Source: Clostridium formicaceticum
GTDB taxonomy: Bacteria; Bacillota; Clostridia; Peptostreptococcales; Natronincolaceae
Assembly (NCBI RefSeq): GCF_001854185.1
Contig: NZ_CP017603.1
Span: forward strand, 3,286,001-3,350,000
Reading direction: 5' to 3'
Length of the DNA stretch: 64,000 bases
Shown here piece after piece: positions 35,240 through 43,676 of the stretch (positions are counted from its first letter, which is position 1; every line of letters starts with the position of its first letter). The notes under the pieces are model-generated. The model did not search any database and was not told where the DNA came from. It saw only the letters and a list, made by a program, of their open reading frames with translations. Position numbers and translations under genes: made by a program.

Positions 35240-36526
35240 ATGACAAAACCTAAGGTAATTATTATCGGTGGCGGTTGGGCAGGCTGTGCAGCAGCTATTA
35301 GCGCTAAAAAAGCGGGAGCTGATGTAGTGATCTATGAACGGACAGATATGCTATTAGGCCTAGGTAACGTTGGCGGTATTATGAGAAACAATGGTAGGTA
35401 TACTGCTGCTGAAGAAAATATCTTATTAGGGGGCAGCGAATTGTTTGCCTTATGTGATGAATGTTCAAGGCATAAGAACATTAATTTTCCTGGACATCAG
35501 CACGCAAACCTATATGATGTAACCATCATTGAACCCAAGGTAAGACGGTTATTACAGGCGAAGGGTATTGAGTTATATTTTCAGCATAGGGCAGTGGATG
35601 TTATAAAAGAAGGGAATACAATTAAAGGGATTCAACTACAGGACCAGCATGTTGTTTATGGGGATGTGTTTATTGAAACGACAGGTTCAACAGGACCTAT
35701 GGGAAACTGTCTAAAGTACGGTAATGGATGTGCCATGTGTATATTAAGATGCCCTTCTTTTGGGCCAAGAGTTAGCTTGAGTCATAAGGCGGGGGTAGAG
35801 GATATATTAGGACAGAGGGCAAATGGTTCTTTTGGTGCCTTTAGCGGTTCTTGTAAACTCAATAAGGACTCTTTATCTAAGGAAATTGTAGATGAATTAA
35901 ACAACAAAGGCGTTTTTATTCTTGCAGTGCCTAAAGAAGATATCAATATGGATAAGCTAAATATGAAGGTATGTCAACAATATGCATTAAAAGAATATGC
36001 TGAAAATTTAATACTACTAGACACAGGTCACGCAAAACTCATGGCACCATTCTATCCTTTAGAAAAATTGCGGAAATTGAAGGGTTTTGAAAACGCTAGA
36101 TTTGAAGATCCTTATGCTGGCGGTATCGGTAACTCCATTAGATATTTATCGATAGCTCCTCGAAACAATGGTATGAAGGTAAAGGGGATAGAAAACTTGT
36201 TGTGTGCAGGGGAGAAGGGGGGACTCTTTGTAGGGCATACAGAAGCCATTGTAACAGGTAGTTTAGCGGGACATAATAGCATTAGAGTTTTATTGGGGAT
36301 GCCGCTGTTGGAGTTACCTAGAAATTTAGCTTGTGGAGATTTGATTGCTTATGCCAACGAAGAAATTTTAAAAGAAGAAGGGTTGAAGAGAAGATATACT
36401 TTTGCAGGAGCAGATTATTTTAAACGAATGAAAGAATTAGACTTATATACGATAGATAAAGTCTCTTTAGAGAATAAAATAGAGAGAATGAATTTATTAA
36501 ATATTTATAATGAAAAATTAGTATAA
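35240..36526 (+). CDS. FAD-dependent oxidoreductase, GidA-like
   Basis: A 428-aa flavoprotein. The Rossmann FAD-binding motif is IIIGGGWAGCAAAISAKKAG (7-26); a second FAD contact is GIENLLCAGEKGGLFVGHTEA (about 316-336), as in the GidA/TrmFO group. It is shorter than MnmG and carries an extra CAMCILRCPSFGPR cysteine cluster (about 166-179), so it is not the tRNA-modifying enzyme. It probably receives electrons from the preceding flavoprotein. A terminator follows. Confidence 0.8.
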   Translation: MTKPKVIIIGGGWAGCAAAISAKKAGADVVIYERTDMLLGLGNVGGIMRNNGRYTAAEENILLGGSELFALCDECSRHKNINFPGHQHANLYDVTIIEPKVRRLLQAKGIELYFQHRAVDVIKEGNTIKGIQLQDQHVVYGDVFIETTGSTGPMGNCLKYGNGCAMCILRCPSFGPRVSLSHKAGVEDILGQRANGSFGAFSGSCKLNKDSLSKEIVDELNNKGVFILAVPKEDINMDKLNMKVCQQYALKEYAENLILLDTGHAKLMAPFYPLEKLRKLKGFENARFEDPYAGGIGNSIRYLSIAPRNNGMKVKGIENLLCAGEKGGLFVGHTEAIVTGSLAGHNSIRVLLGMPLLELPRNLACGDLIAYANEEILKEEGLKRRYTFAGADYFKRMKELDLYTIDKVSLENKIERMNLLNIYNEKLV

Positions 36527-36544
36527 GTTTAGAGAGATATTTTT

Positions 36545-36605
36545 GAGTTGAAAGAATAATTTTCAACAAGGTGATTCTTGAGAGACTTCTTTCAACTCAT
36601 TTTTA
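36545..36605 (+). terminator. Terminator after the flavoprotein pair
   Basis: GAGTTGAAAGAA (36545-36556) pairs perfectly with TTCTTTCAACTC (36587-36598) over a 30-nt loop, followed by ATTTTTA. Confidence 0.78.
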
Positions 36606-36616
36606 CTTATAACAGG

Positions 36617-37246
36617 TTAAGTTTTAGGGATCTTTAAGGAATCTGGAGTAAATACATAGTTATTTCCATTAATCATTAAGTCTACATATTTAATCATTTC
36701 TTCCTCTGGAACAGACATCTTGTTTTCAAGCCACCATTTTGCTAAAGAAAGCAATGCACCAGCGTGAAACTCTGCAATGATGCGTATAGGAACATAATAA
36801 ACAACGCCTTTTTTTTCATTTTCTTCTAGCTTTCGTTTTATTTCTTCAGCAAGTAATTTGTGGAGGGTTGTCATAAGAGAGCCACTCCCACCTGTAACTA
36901 AAACCAGTAAAGATCGTTTTTTATTAGCTGCAAGATACTCCAAAGCATGTTTGATTACAGACATATAGTATTGTTTAGGATACTCAAAATTTCCACCCAT
37001 GAGGCTGGCTTGATCAAAGTTTTTAATAAGGGTTGCTATGCCTACTTCTAACAAATGATATTTATCGTTAAAATGTTTATAGAAGGTGGTACGGTGTACC
37101 ATGGCTTTAGCACAAATATCTGTGACATTGATTTCTTCAAAAGATTTTTCTTCAAGCAAGCTAGTAAGTGCATTTAATAATAGTTTATAAGTTCTTCGTA
37201 CTCTTAAATCCTCTTTTTTTCCTTTTTCTAGTGGTTTTTCAAACAT
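36617..37246 (-). CDS. TetR/AcrR family repressor
   Basis: A 209-aa regulator. The N-terminal helix-turn-helix is EINVTDICAKAMVHRTTFYKHF (spanning about 35-57); the C-terminal ligand domain is of the TetR_C type. ATG 37246 is chosen because AAAGGAG lies 7 nt upstream; a longer in-frame extension to 37363 has no ribosome-binding site and runs into operator sequence. It is divergent from an RND efflux operon with two dyads between, so it most likely represses that operon and itself. Confidence 0.9.
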   Translation of the reverse strand: MFEKPLEKGKKEDLRVRRTYKLLLNALTSLLEEKSFEEINVTDICAKAMVHRTTFYKHFNDKYHLLEVGIATLIKNFDQASLMGGNFEYPKQYYMSVIKHALEYLAANKKRSLLVLVTGGSGSLMTTLHKLLAEEIKRKLEENEKKGVVYYVPIRIIAEFHAGALLSLAKWWLENKMSVPEEEMIKYVDLMINGNNYVFTPDSLKIPKT

Positions 37247-37281
37247 AAACTTTCTCCTTTTAAAAATAGTATATAATTTTG

Positions 37282-37310
37282 TAAATATGTAGAATAAATG
37301 TACATATTTA
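37282..37310. promoter_or_regulatory. TetR operator dyad 1
   Basis: TAAATATGTA (37282-37291) and TACATATTTA (37301-37310) are perfect 10-bp arms with a 9-nt spacer, 36 nt upstream of the TetR gene. It shares ATGTA-N9-TACAT with dyad 2. Confidence 0.65.
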
Positions 37311-37358
37311 GAATTTTGTTTCTTGATAATCATCTCCTTTAAGTATAAATTATTAATA

Positions 37359-37387
37359 AACACATGTAAAGTTAATCTACATGTGTT
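37359..37387. promoter_or_regulatory. TetR operator dyad 2
   Basis: AACACATGTA (37359-37368) and TACATGTGTT (37378-37387) are perfect 10-bp arms with a 9-nt spacer, 24 nt before the efflux adaptor start. Same core and spacing as dyad 1. Confidence 0.68.
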
Positions 37388-37411
37388 GAATATTAAAGGG
37401 GAGGTATAGAT

Positions 37412-38575
37412 GTGAAGAAAGTGACATCAATTTTACTCATTTGCTTTCTATTACTAATAGGTTGTACTAGTAAGCAAGAAGAAGTGGTAGAAAGGGAAGG
37501 GGTTAAACAGGTTTACACAAAAACCATAAGCGGTTCAGGGTATACCAACAAATTAACTTTAAGCGGCAACATTGTTCCAACAGAAGTCGTTAAACCATCA
37601 TTTAAGATTCCTGGCGTAGTTTCTAATATTCTAGTAAACGAGGGGGATGTTGTAAGAAAAGGACAGGTTATTGCCCAAATGGATCAAAGTGATTATGCTA
37701 TCAAGGTTAGAGCAGCACAAGCAGAATTAGAGGCAGCTAGATTACAGATTGAAACGGAAATTCCAACAAAAATAAATCAAACGAAGGCACAATATGAACT
37801 TACAAGGCTTACTTATGATAGAGTGAAGGCCTTGCATGAAGAAGGAGCAGCTCCCCAATCTCAACTGGATGAAATTTCTGCTAAGTTGATACTAGATGAA
37901 AATACATATAACCAGGCGATGGATGCAAAGGTCATTGCGGAAACAAAACTTCAAATGGCAGAGGCAGCACTTGATTTAGCGAATGCTAATATAAGTGATA
38001 CTACGATCTACAGCCCTATAGATGGTGTAATTTTAAACAAAATCATGGCATCTGGCGAAACAACAAGTGCTGGATATCCTGTTGTAGTCATTGGCCAGAT
38101 CAATAAGGTTTGGGCTGAAATTGGTGTACCTGATGAATATATCAATACCTTAAAGGTTGGTCAAAAAGCAAGCGTGTACATTTATGGTATCGATCAATCT
38201 GTAGAGGGAAGAATTGATGAAATTACTTTTTTAGCAGACGCGAAAACAAGGACATTTCCTGTAAAAATTCTAATGAATAATCCTGACAGAATCCTAAAGC
38301 CAGGAATGATTACGAAGGTAGACATTCAGTTAAGTAATGGAGAAAAAACACTTATTCCTTTATCCAGTGTTATGCATTTATCTGCTGGTTCAGCAGTTTA
38401 TGTTTATTCAGATGAGACCCAAACAGTTAGCTTAAGAATGATTGAAACTGGCGAAATTATAAAAGATAAAATTGAAGTTCTTGAAGGATTAACATCTGAT
38501 GAAAAAATTGTTATTGAAGGGCAATTTCTTCTTCGTGATGGCGAGCAGGTTATGGCAGAGGAGATGGTAGAATGA
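37412..38575 (+). CDS. RND efflux periplasmic-adaptor (membrane fusion) lipoprotein
   Basis: A 387-aa HlyD/AcrA-like adaptor. Its lipobox is LLLIGC (C18), so it is a lipoprotein on the outer face of the membrane. Domain order is lipoyl half (about 50-85), an alpha-helical hairpin (85-190, rich in E, A and Q), second lipoyl half (TTIYSPIDGVILNKIM), beta-barrel and membrane-proximal domain. It starts at GTG 37412 after GGGGAGG and overlaps the pump gene by 4 bp. Such adaptors in Gram-positives work without an outer-membrane channel. Confidence 0.92.
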   Translation: MKKVTSILLICFLLLIGCTSKQEEVVEREGVKQVYTKTISGSGYTNKLTLSGNIVPTEVVKPSFKIPGVVSNILVNEGDVVRKGQVIAQMDQSDYAIKVRAAQAELEAARLQIETEIPTKINQTKAQYELTRLTYDRVKALHEEGAAPQSQLDEISAKLILDENTYNQAMDAKVIAETKLQMAEAALDLANANISDTTIYSPIDGVILNKIMASGETTSAGYPVVVIGQINKVWAEIGVPDEYINTLKVGQKASVYIYGIDQSVEGRIDEITFLADAKTRTFPVKILMNNPDRILKPGMITKVDIQLSNGEKTLIPLSSVMHLSAGSAVYVYSDETQTVSLRMIETGEIIKDKIEVLEGLTSDEKIVIEGQFLLRDGEQVMAEEMVE

Positions 38576-41500
38576 TAAAGTGGAGTGTAGAACATAAAAG
38601 CATTATCCTGCTATTTGTAATCCTAATACTAGTAACTGGCGGATTTTTATATGGTGTTATGGAGAGACAAGAAAATCCTACGGTTGCAGGTCCGGTAGGT
38701 GTAATCAAGACCATCTATCCAGGTGCTACTCCTGAAGATATAGAAAAGCTTATTGTGAAACCAATTGAGGATGAAATCAGTAAAATCTCTGATATAAAAA
38801 CAATAGAAAGCTTTGCTATGGATAGTATCGGTATTGTTAAAGTGACCTTGAAGGATCTAAGTGATGAAAAGATTGATAAAGCTTGGGATGAGGTAAAGGA
38901 AGGGCTAGATACAGTAAAATCATCTTTGCCATCAAATGCCTATGAGCCAACGATAGAAACTGATCTTGCAAGTTCCTATGGTATCATTTTAGGTCTTACT
39001 TCTCAAGATTATACCTATCAAGATTTAAGCAATGTTGCGAATAAACTGAAAGAGGAATTGAGCAAAGATTCTGGTGTAAAGGCTGTTGATATTGATGGTG
39101 AGATTGATGATGAAGTACATATTTATCTTGATATGGTGAAGTTAGAACAATATGGGGTTTCTCCAACAGAGATTGCTACTGTCATAAAGGCTAGAAACAT
39201 CAATATTCCTGGTGGAAATCTTGTGATTAATCAGGTAAAGGTACCGGTTCAGGTATCAGGGGAATATAAAGATATTGAAGAAATCAAAGATACCATTATA
39301 GCCGTTTCAACAGAAACAGGTACACCAATTTACCTAAAAAATGTTGCGGATGTAGTGATAATACAAGAAAAAAAAGAAGTGTTTGCTTCTGTCAATAATG
39401 AAAAGGCCTTGTTGATAGGTATCAAATACATGGAGGAAGAGAATATCGTTGCTATAGGAGAGCGGTTAGATACGATTATTAACGAGTTTAGAAAAAAGCA
39501 GCTTTATGAAAACATGGAGCTTATTAGACTAACAGATCAGGCAGCGTTTACAAAGGATGCAATAAATCTATTTGAATATAATCTTATTGCCGCTATTTTG
39601 TTGGTAGTAATTGTAGTATTGATAACAATGGGAGTTAGAAGTGCGATTGTGGTATCTTTGCCTATACCAGTTGTAATTGTAATGGTATTTATCTTTATGT
39701 ATTTATCGCATACCCCATTGCACCAGGTTTCAATCGCCTCCCTCATTATATCCCTTAGTTTATTAGTAGCCAATGGCATTGTTGCTAATGATAACATCAA
39801 TGTTTATCTAGAGAGAGGATATGATAGGGTGACTGCTTGTACTAAGGGTGTTGAAGAGGTGAAAATCCCCATATTAACCTCTACGCTTACGACGGTAGCT
39901 TCCTTTCTGCCTTTGGCTATGATGCAGGGTGTGGCTGGAAAATTTGTAAAAAGCTTACCTATTTTGGTTTCTATTGCTTTGATGGGTTCTTATATAACCG
40001 CATTAACGGTTATTCCGGCAACGGGGTACAAATTTTTAAAAGTAAAAGAAAAAGATGCTGAAGAAAAGAAAATAAAAACAAAAATAAGAAAAGTCTTGAA
40101 AGTCGATGGCATGTCAAGAGGTATCGTTAACTTTTATGGGAAGCTTCTCAAGGCAGCATTAAACATACCATTGATTGTTATATTGATTTTTATTGGGATT
40201 TTTATTGTTAGTTTATTCATTGTACCATCTCTAGGTGTTCAGTTATTTCCACCTGTAGAAAGAGATCAATATGTTATTGATGTAGCAGTACAAGACGGCA
40301 GTGATGCAGAAAAAACTGAAAAAGTAGCTACTATGATAGGAGAATTGCTGCAACAGGAAGCATCTATTAGAAACTTCACTTACAAAGTAGGTGACGGTAT
40401 GCTGAAATACTATATCACATTTACCCCGAATGATCGTGCCTCTAACAAAGCACAATTCCTTGTAAATGGGGACCGCAGCGAGGCTGGAAGAATCGAAAAA
40501 GAATTAGGTGCGAAAATTCCAGGGGTTTCGATCAATATAAGGGAGCTGGAAACAGCGGTACCTGTAGCCTATCCAGTTCAGGTACGGGTATCGGGCCCTG
40601 AGATAGCAGAACTTAGAAGGATAGCAGAGGAAATAAAAGAAATCATCTATGATGTACCCGGTGTAAAAAACTTGGAAAACAACTATGGTTATGATTCCTA
40701 TAAGCTTAATATAAAGGTAAATGAAGAAAAGGCAAATTTAGTAGGTATTACAAATTATGATATTGCCAGTACTGTAAGGATGGCTGTAAACGGACTGGAG
40801 GTTTCAGAGCTTAAAGAAGAGGATATAGAAAAGGATGCCCTTCCTATTATTCTTAAGATTCCTGATGAAAAGAAAAGGGATAGAGATATTTTAGATGATA
40901 TCTTTGTTACTTCTCAAATTACAGGCAAGAATGTTCCTATTCATCAAATTGCTGAGATAGAGACAAATTCTTCCTTAAATAAAATTGTAAGAAGAAATAC
41001 AACAAGAACCATTACTATAGGTATGTTTGTGGAAAAAGGCTACAATTCCAATGAAATTTTATCATCCTTCCAGGTGCTTTTGGAGGATTATGTATTGCCA
41101 GATGGGTATACCATGGCATTTGGTGGAGAAAGTGAAGAGCGTAATGATGCTTTTGACTCTATGAAGATTCCTAGTGTTCTTGCCGTTGCAATTATTTATC
41201 TTATTTTGGTGATACAATTTGGTAGTTTAAGAATGCCTTTAATTATTATGGGAACTATACCTTTATCCTTTATAGGCATTATATGGGGTTTGAAGTGGAT
41301 GAACTATCCTATAGGCTTTATGGCTCTTTTGGGGGCAGTAAGCTTAATGGGGGTTGTTGTTAATAATGGGATTGTGCTACTAGATTATATTAGAATTTTG
41401 GTAAAAGAAAAGGATGATATAAAAGAAGCGATTGTTGAAGCATGTAAAACTAGATTACGTCCTATCATGATAGGAATGATTACTACGGTCATTTCGCTGA

Positions 41501-41661
41501 TTCCTTTAGCAAAATCTGGTGGAGCATTATGGGCACCTATGGCCACGTCAATTATTTTTGGTATGCTGATTTCTTCTATCTTAACATTGTTTATTATCCC
41601 TTGTGCCTACTTCGTTATTAGGGGGAAGCATGTTTGGATTCCTAAACCGATAAAAGGGTAG
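38572..41661 (+). CDS. RND family efflux pump (AcrB/MMPL-type)
   Basis: A 1029-aa proton-driven transporter with the twelve-segment RND layout: one segment near residues 11-28, an extracytoplasmic loop to about 335, segments 340-490, a second long loop 555-860 and the last segments 870-1020. The central repeat segments carry VANGIVANDNINVYLERG in the first half and VVNNGIVLLDYIRI in the second. It is cotranscribed with the adaptor and likely repressed by the divergent TetR protein. The drug or metabolite exported is unknown. Confidence 0.93.
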   Translation: MIKWSVEHKSIILLFVILILVTGGFLYGVMERQENPTVAGPVGVIKTIYPGATPEDIEKLIVKPIEDEISKISDIKTIESFAMDSIGIVKVTLKDLSDEKIDKAWDEVKEGLDTVKSSLPSNAYEPTIETDLASSYGIILGLTSQDYTYQDLSNVANKLKEELSKDSGVKAVDIDGEIDDEVHIYLDMVKLEQYGVSPTEIATVIKARNINIPGGNLVINQVKVPVQVSGEYKDIEEIKDTIIAVSTETGTPIYLKNVADVVIIQEKKEVFASVNNEKALLIGIKYMEEENIVAIGERLDTIINEFRKKQLYENMELIRLTDQAAFTKDAINLFEYNLIAAILLVVIVVLITMGVRSAIVVSLPIPVVIVMVFIFMYLSHTPLHQVSIASLIISLSLLVANGIVANDNINVYLERGYDRVTACTKGVEEVKIPILTSTLTTVASFLPLAMMQGVAGKFVKSLPILVSIALMGSYITALTVIPATGYKFLKVKEKDAEEKKIKTKIRKVLKVDGMSRGIVNFYGKLLKAALNIPLIVILIFIGIFIVSLFIVPSLGVQLFPPVERDQYVIDVAVQDGSDAEKTEKVATMIGELLQQEASIRNFTYKVGDGMLKYYITFTPNDRASNKAQFLVNGDRSEAGRIEKELGAKIPGVSINIRELETAVPVAYPVQVRVSGPEIAELRRIAEEIKEIIYDVPGVKNLENNYGYDSYKLNIKVNEEKANLVGITNYDIASTVRMAVNGLEVSELKEEDIEKDALPIILKIPDEKKRDRDILDDIFVTSQITGKNVPIHQIAEIETNSSLNKIVRRNTTRTITIGMFVEKGYNSNEILSSFQVLLEDYVLPDGYTMAFGGESEERNDAFDSMKIPSVLAVAIIYLILVIQFGSLRMPLIIMGTIPLSFIGIIWGLKWMNYPIGFMALLGAVSLMGVVVNNGIVLLDYIRILVKEKDDIKEAIVEACKTRLRPIMIGMITTVISLIPLAKSGGALWAPMATSIIFGMLISSILTLFIIPCAYFVIRGKHVWIPKPIKG

Positions 41662-41671
41662 GGGAGAGAAA

Positions 41672-41704
41672 AGATTAACAGGGTAGGGGAGACCCTGTTA
41701 ATCT
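41672..41704 (-). terminator. Terminator between the RND pump and uvsE
   Basis: AGATTAACAGGGT (41672-41684) pairs with ACCCTGTTAATCT (41692-41704). On the minus strand TTTTCTC follows, so it mainly serves uvsE; the uvsE stop codon is in the stem. Confidence 0.82.
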
Positions 41705-42672
41705 ACTTCTATAGCTGCTTCATCTAAAACTTTTATATTGCTTAGGGCATCATGTTCTCTAAGTTCTTTCACTAATTTTAAAAGGGCGAGGTCCTTTTTT
41801 TTGGCTTCAATCATGATATCAAAGTCTTGACCATGTTGTTTAGCATTATGAATAAAGTCCATTAAAAAGGGGAGGTCTAAATAATCTGCATGGGCCCTAA
41901 TGTTCTTTTCATTTTTGGGGCTGGAGGCATGAATTTTAGGAGGAACAATTTCGTTTTTCCAGGTATCGAATATAGAAGGAAGTAATTCTGCAATATTTTC
42001 GCCACCATGATTACACCAGTGATGATGGATATCCAGCACCATAGGGATGGATAACTGCTGGCATATTTTTAAAACTTCTTTAGCCGTAAAGGATTTATCA
42101 TCATTTTCTAAGATAATACGGTCTCTATATCTCCTATCAATATGATTGAAGTTATTTATGAATCTTTCCATAGATTCTTTTTTATTGCCATAAGTACCAC
42201 CAACATGAAGCACTAACTTTGCGTGCTTTTCTGTTAGACCCATAACTTCAAATATTTTTGTATGATATTCTAAGTCCTCTAAAGAGGCAGATAATACCTT
42301 TTCATTAGGTGTATTGATTAATGTAAAGTGATCGGGATGTGCACTTACGCGTAAATTATTCTTTAATACAAATTCACCTATACTTTTATAAAGGTCTTTA
42401 AACGCAGAGATATAATCCCACTTCAATACATCGGGATGGGTAACGAGAGGCACAAGTTTAGAAGTAAATCGATAAAGCATAATATTGTGGGCTTTATTAT
42501 AAATTAAAATTCTTTTTGTCGTTTCTAAGTTCTGTTTTGTAAGAGATTTAAGCTTATATAATTTTGTTTCATCATCAGGTAATTGAGAGAAGCTTTTGTA
42601 GGTTATGGTTTTATTTGGAGACCCTTCATGTATATTTAAAGCTATGGCAACATAGCCAAATCTAATTTTCAA
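41698..42672 (-). CDS. uvsE: UV damage endonuclease UvsE
   Basis: A 324-aa TIM-barrel nuclease that nicks DNA 5' of UV photoproducts with no need of UvrABC. Family motifs are visible: RFGYVAIAL at the start, NLRVSAHPDHFTLINTP (about 105-121), KLVLHVGGTYGNK (about 152-164), ILENDD and MVLDIHHHWCNH (about 215-226), which supply metal ligands. It starts at TTG 42672 after GAGGTGAT. Length fits the family. In Bacillus the homologue protects spores. The region upstream carries several 0A boxes. Confidence 0.92.
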   Translation of the reverse strand: MKIRFGYVAIALNIHEGSPNKTITYKSFSQLPDDETKLYKLKSLTKQNLETTKRILIYNKAHNIMLYRFTSKLVPLVTHPDVLKWDYISAFKDLYKSIGEFVLKNNLRVSAHPDHFTLINTPNEKVLSASLEDLEYHTKIFEVMGLTEKHAKLVLHVGGTYGNKKESMERFINNFNHIDRRYRDRIILENDDKSFTAKEVLKICQQLSIPMVLDIHHHWCNHGGENIAELLPSIFDTWKNEIVPPKIHASSPKNEKNIRAHADYLDLPFLMDFIHNAKQHGQDFDIMIEAKKKDLALLKLVKELREHDALSNIKVLDEAAIEVD

Positions 42673-42830
42673 ATTATATCACCTCAAATTATAATATACC
42701 CAAATCTTTGAAAAAACTGTAATATAAAATAATTTTAAATGAGAATACATCAAAGTATTGAAAACACAAACATATCACATGACAATAATTATCAACAAAT
42801 AAAATTCTAAATATTCACCCTATTGAGAGT

Positions 42831-43034
42831 TGCGACAAAAAGAAAGTGTGAATAAATATACATTAACATTCGTTGTATTATTATACATTTTCCAAAGTCG
42901 AATACTGTAACAACCAGAGGAAATGCACTTAAAAATACTGTCGAATATAGTAAAAAGTAATTCATCAGATTTTGACAAGTTCCAATAAAATGTTGTCGAA
43001 AATAAAGTGGAAAATGAGTAAAGTAATTGTCGAA
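42831..43034. promoter_or_regulatory. Cluster of Spo0A (0A) boxes
   Basis: Three perfect TGTCGAA boxes on the + strand start at 42939, 42994 and 43028. Near-matches are TGCGACA (42831-42837, reverse), AGTCGAA (42896-42902) and TTTGACA (42971-42977, reverse). Six sites in 204 bp is far above what such AT-rich sequence should hold by chance. Confidence 0.6.
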
Positions 43035-43311
43035 GGATTGAAGGATTATAGAAAGAACTTTTTATAGTTCAGAGGAATTTTAAACCTTAATCAGAATAAT
43101 GAATTGAAGCGGCTTAATTAATTAAATGAGTGGTTAAAGTATGATAGCTAAAAAGAAACAATTTAAAAGATCATTTGATTAGTTGGTTACTATAATAAGT
43201 TTTACAGAGTTTGTTATATAATAAAAAATAATTTTAAATTTGTTTTATAAAGCAAAATAGAATTTTAAGAAATACCGATAAAAACACCAGGATAAGACTC
43301 TATAGGAAGAG

Positions 43312-43357
43312 CTATCCAATTATTCTTTAAATGTATATTTAGGGAATAGTTGGATAG
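43312..43357 (+). repeat. 46-nt hairpin with 21-bp stem
   Basis: Bases 43312-43332 pair with 43337-43357 without a break over a 4-nt loop when read as + strand RNA. The few non-Watson-Crick pairs are all G-U on the + strand (they would be C-A on the minus strand), which suggests a + strand transcript. No U-run follows. Confidence 0.6.
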
Positions 43358-43579
43358 AATTTAAATTTATTGCGCTAATACAGCTATTATCTGTTAACTA
43401 TTCTTATTGCAAACCGAGTAAGTTTTTTGAAATTTCGTGACACAAAATTTATTGCATTGCATCTTAAACTTAAATATTCGATAGTAATTTATAATACCGC
43501 GGCATCTCCAACCATACTTTTTTTACCCATTTCACCTTCACAAGTATTTAAATTACCGTCCTGCTATTAGCTTCAAAAG

Positions 43580-43633
43580 CTATAAAAAGCATCAATACAT
43601 TACAACATTACACATGTGCAATATATTGATGCT
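43580..43633 (-). terminator. Terminator of the histidine kinase operon
   Basis: AGCATCAATA (43588-43597) pairs with TATTGATGCT (43624-43633); on the minus strand the stem is followed by TTTTTATAG. Confidence 0.82.
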
Positions 43634-43676
43634 TTCTTTTATTTATTAAATCAACCTTTATAAAGTTCCTTATTTA

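Larger units (their letters stand above)
42673..43676. other. Gene-free kilobase upstream of uvsE
   Basis: No reading frame with a fitting ribosome-binding site was found on either strand. It contains the 0A-box cluster (42831-43034), a 46-nt hairpin (43312-43357), an isolated TATAAT at 43191-43196 without a good -35, and the terminator of the histidine kinase gene (43580-43633). Confidence 0.7.

Noticed and set aside
37247-37363. N-terminal extension of the TetR gene to 37363
   Set aside because: No ribosome-binding site; it runs over operator dyad 1, and ATG 37246 has AAAGGAG in place.
42925-42947. Sigma-H promoter formed by AGAGGAAAT and GTCGAATAT
   Set aside because: Both halves fit the consensus but the spacer is 15 nt instead of 11-12.
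42918-42986. 21-codon frame after AGAGGAA in the gene-free kilobase
   Set aside because: Spacing from the site to ATG is too short and the frame has no protein-like features.
43191-43196. TATAAT as a promoter in the gene-free kilobase
   Set aside because: No -35 at 16-18 nt and no gene downstream on that strand.
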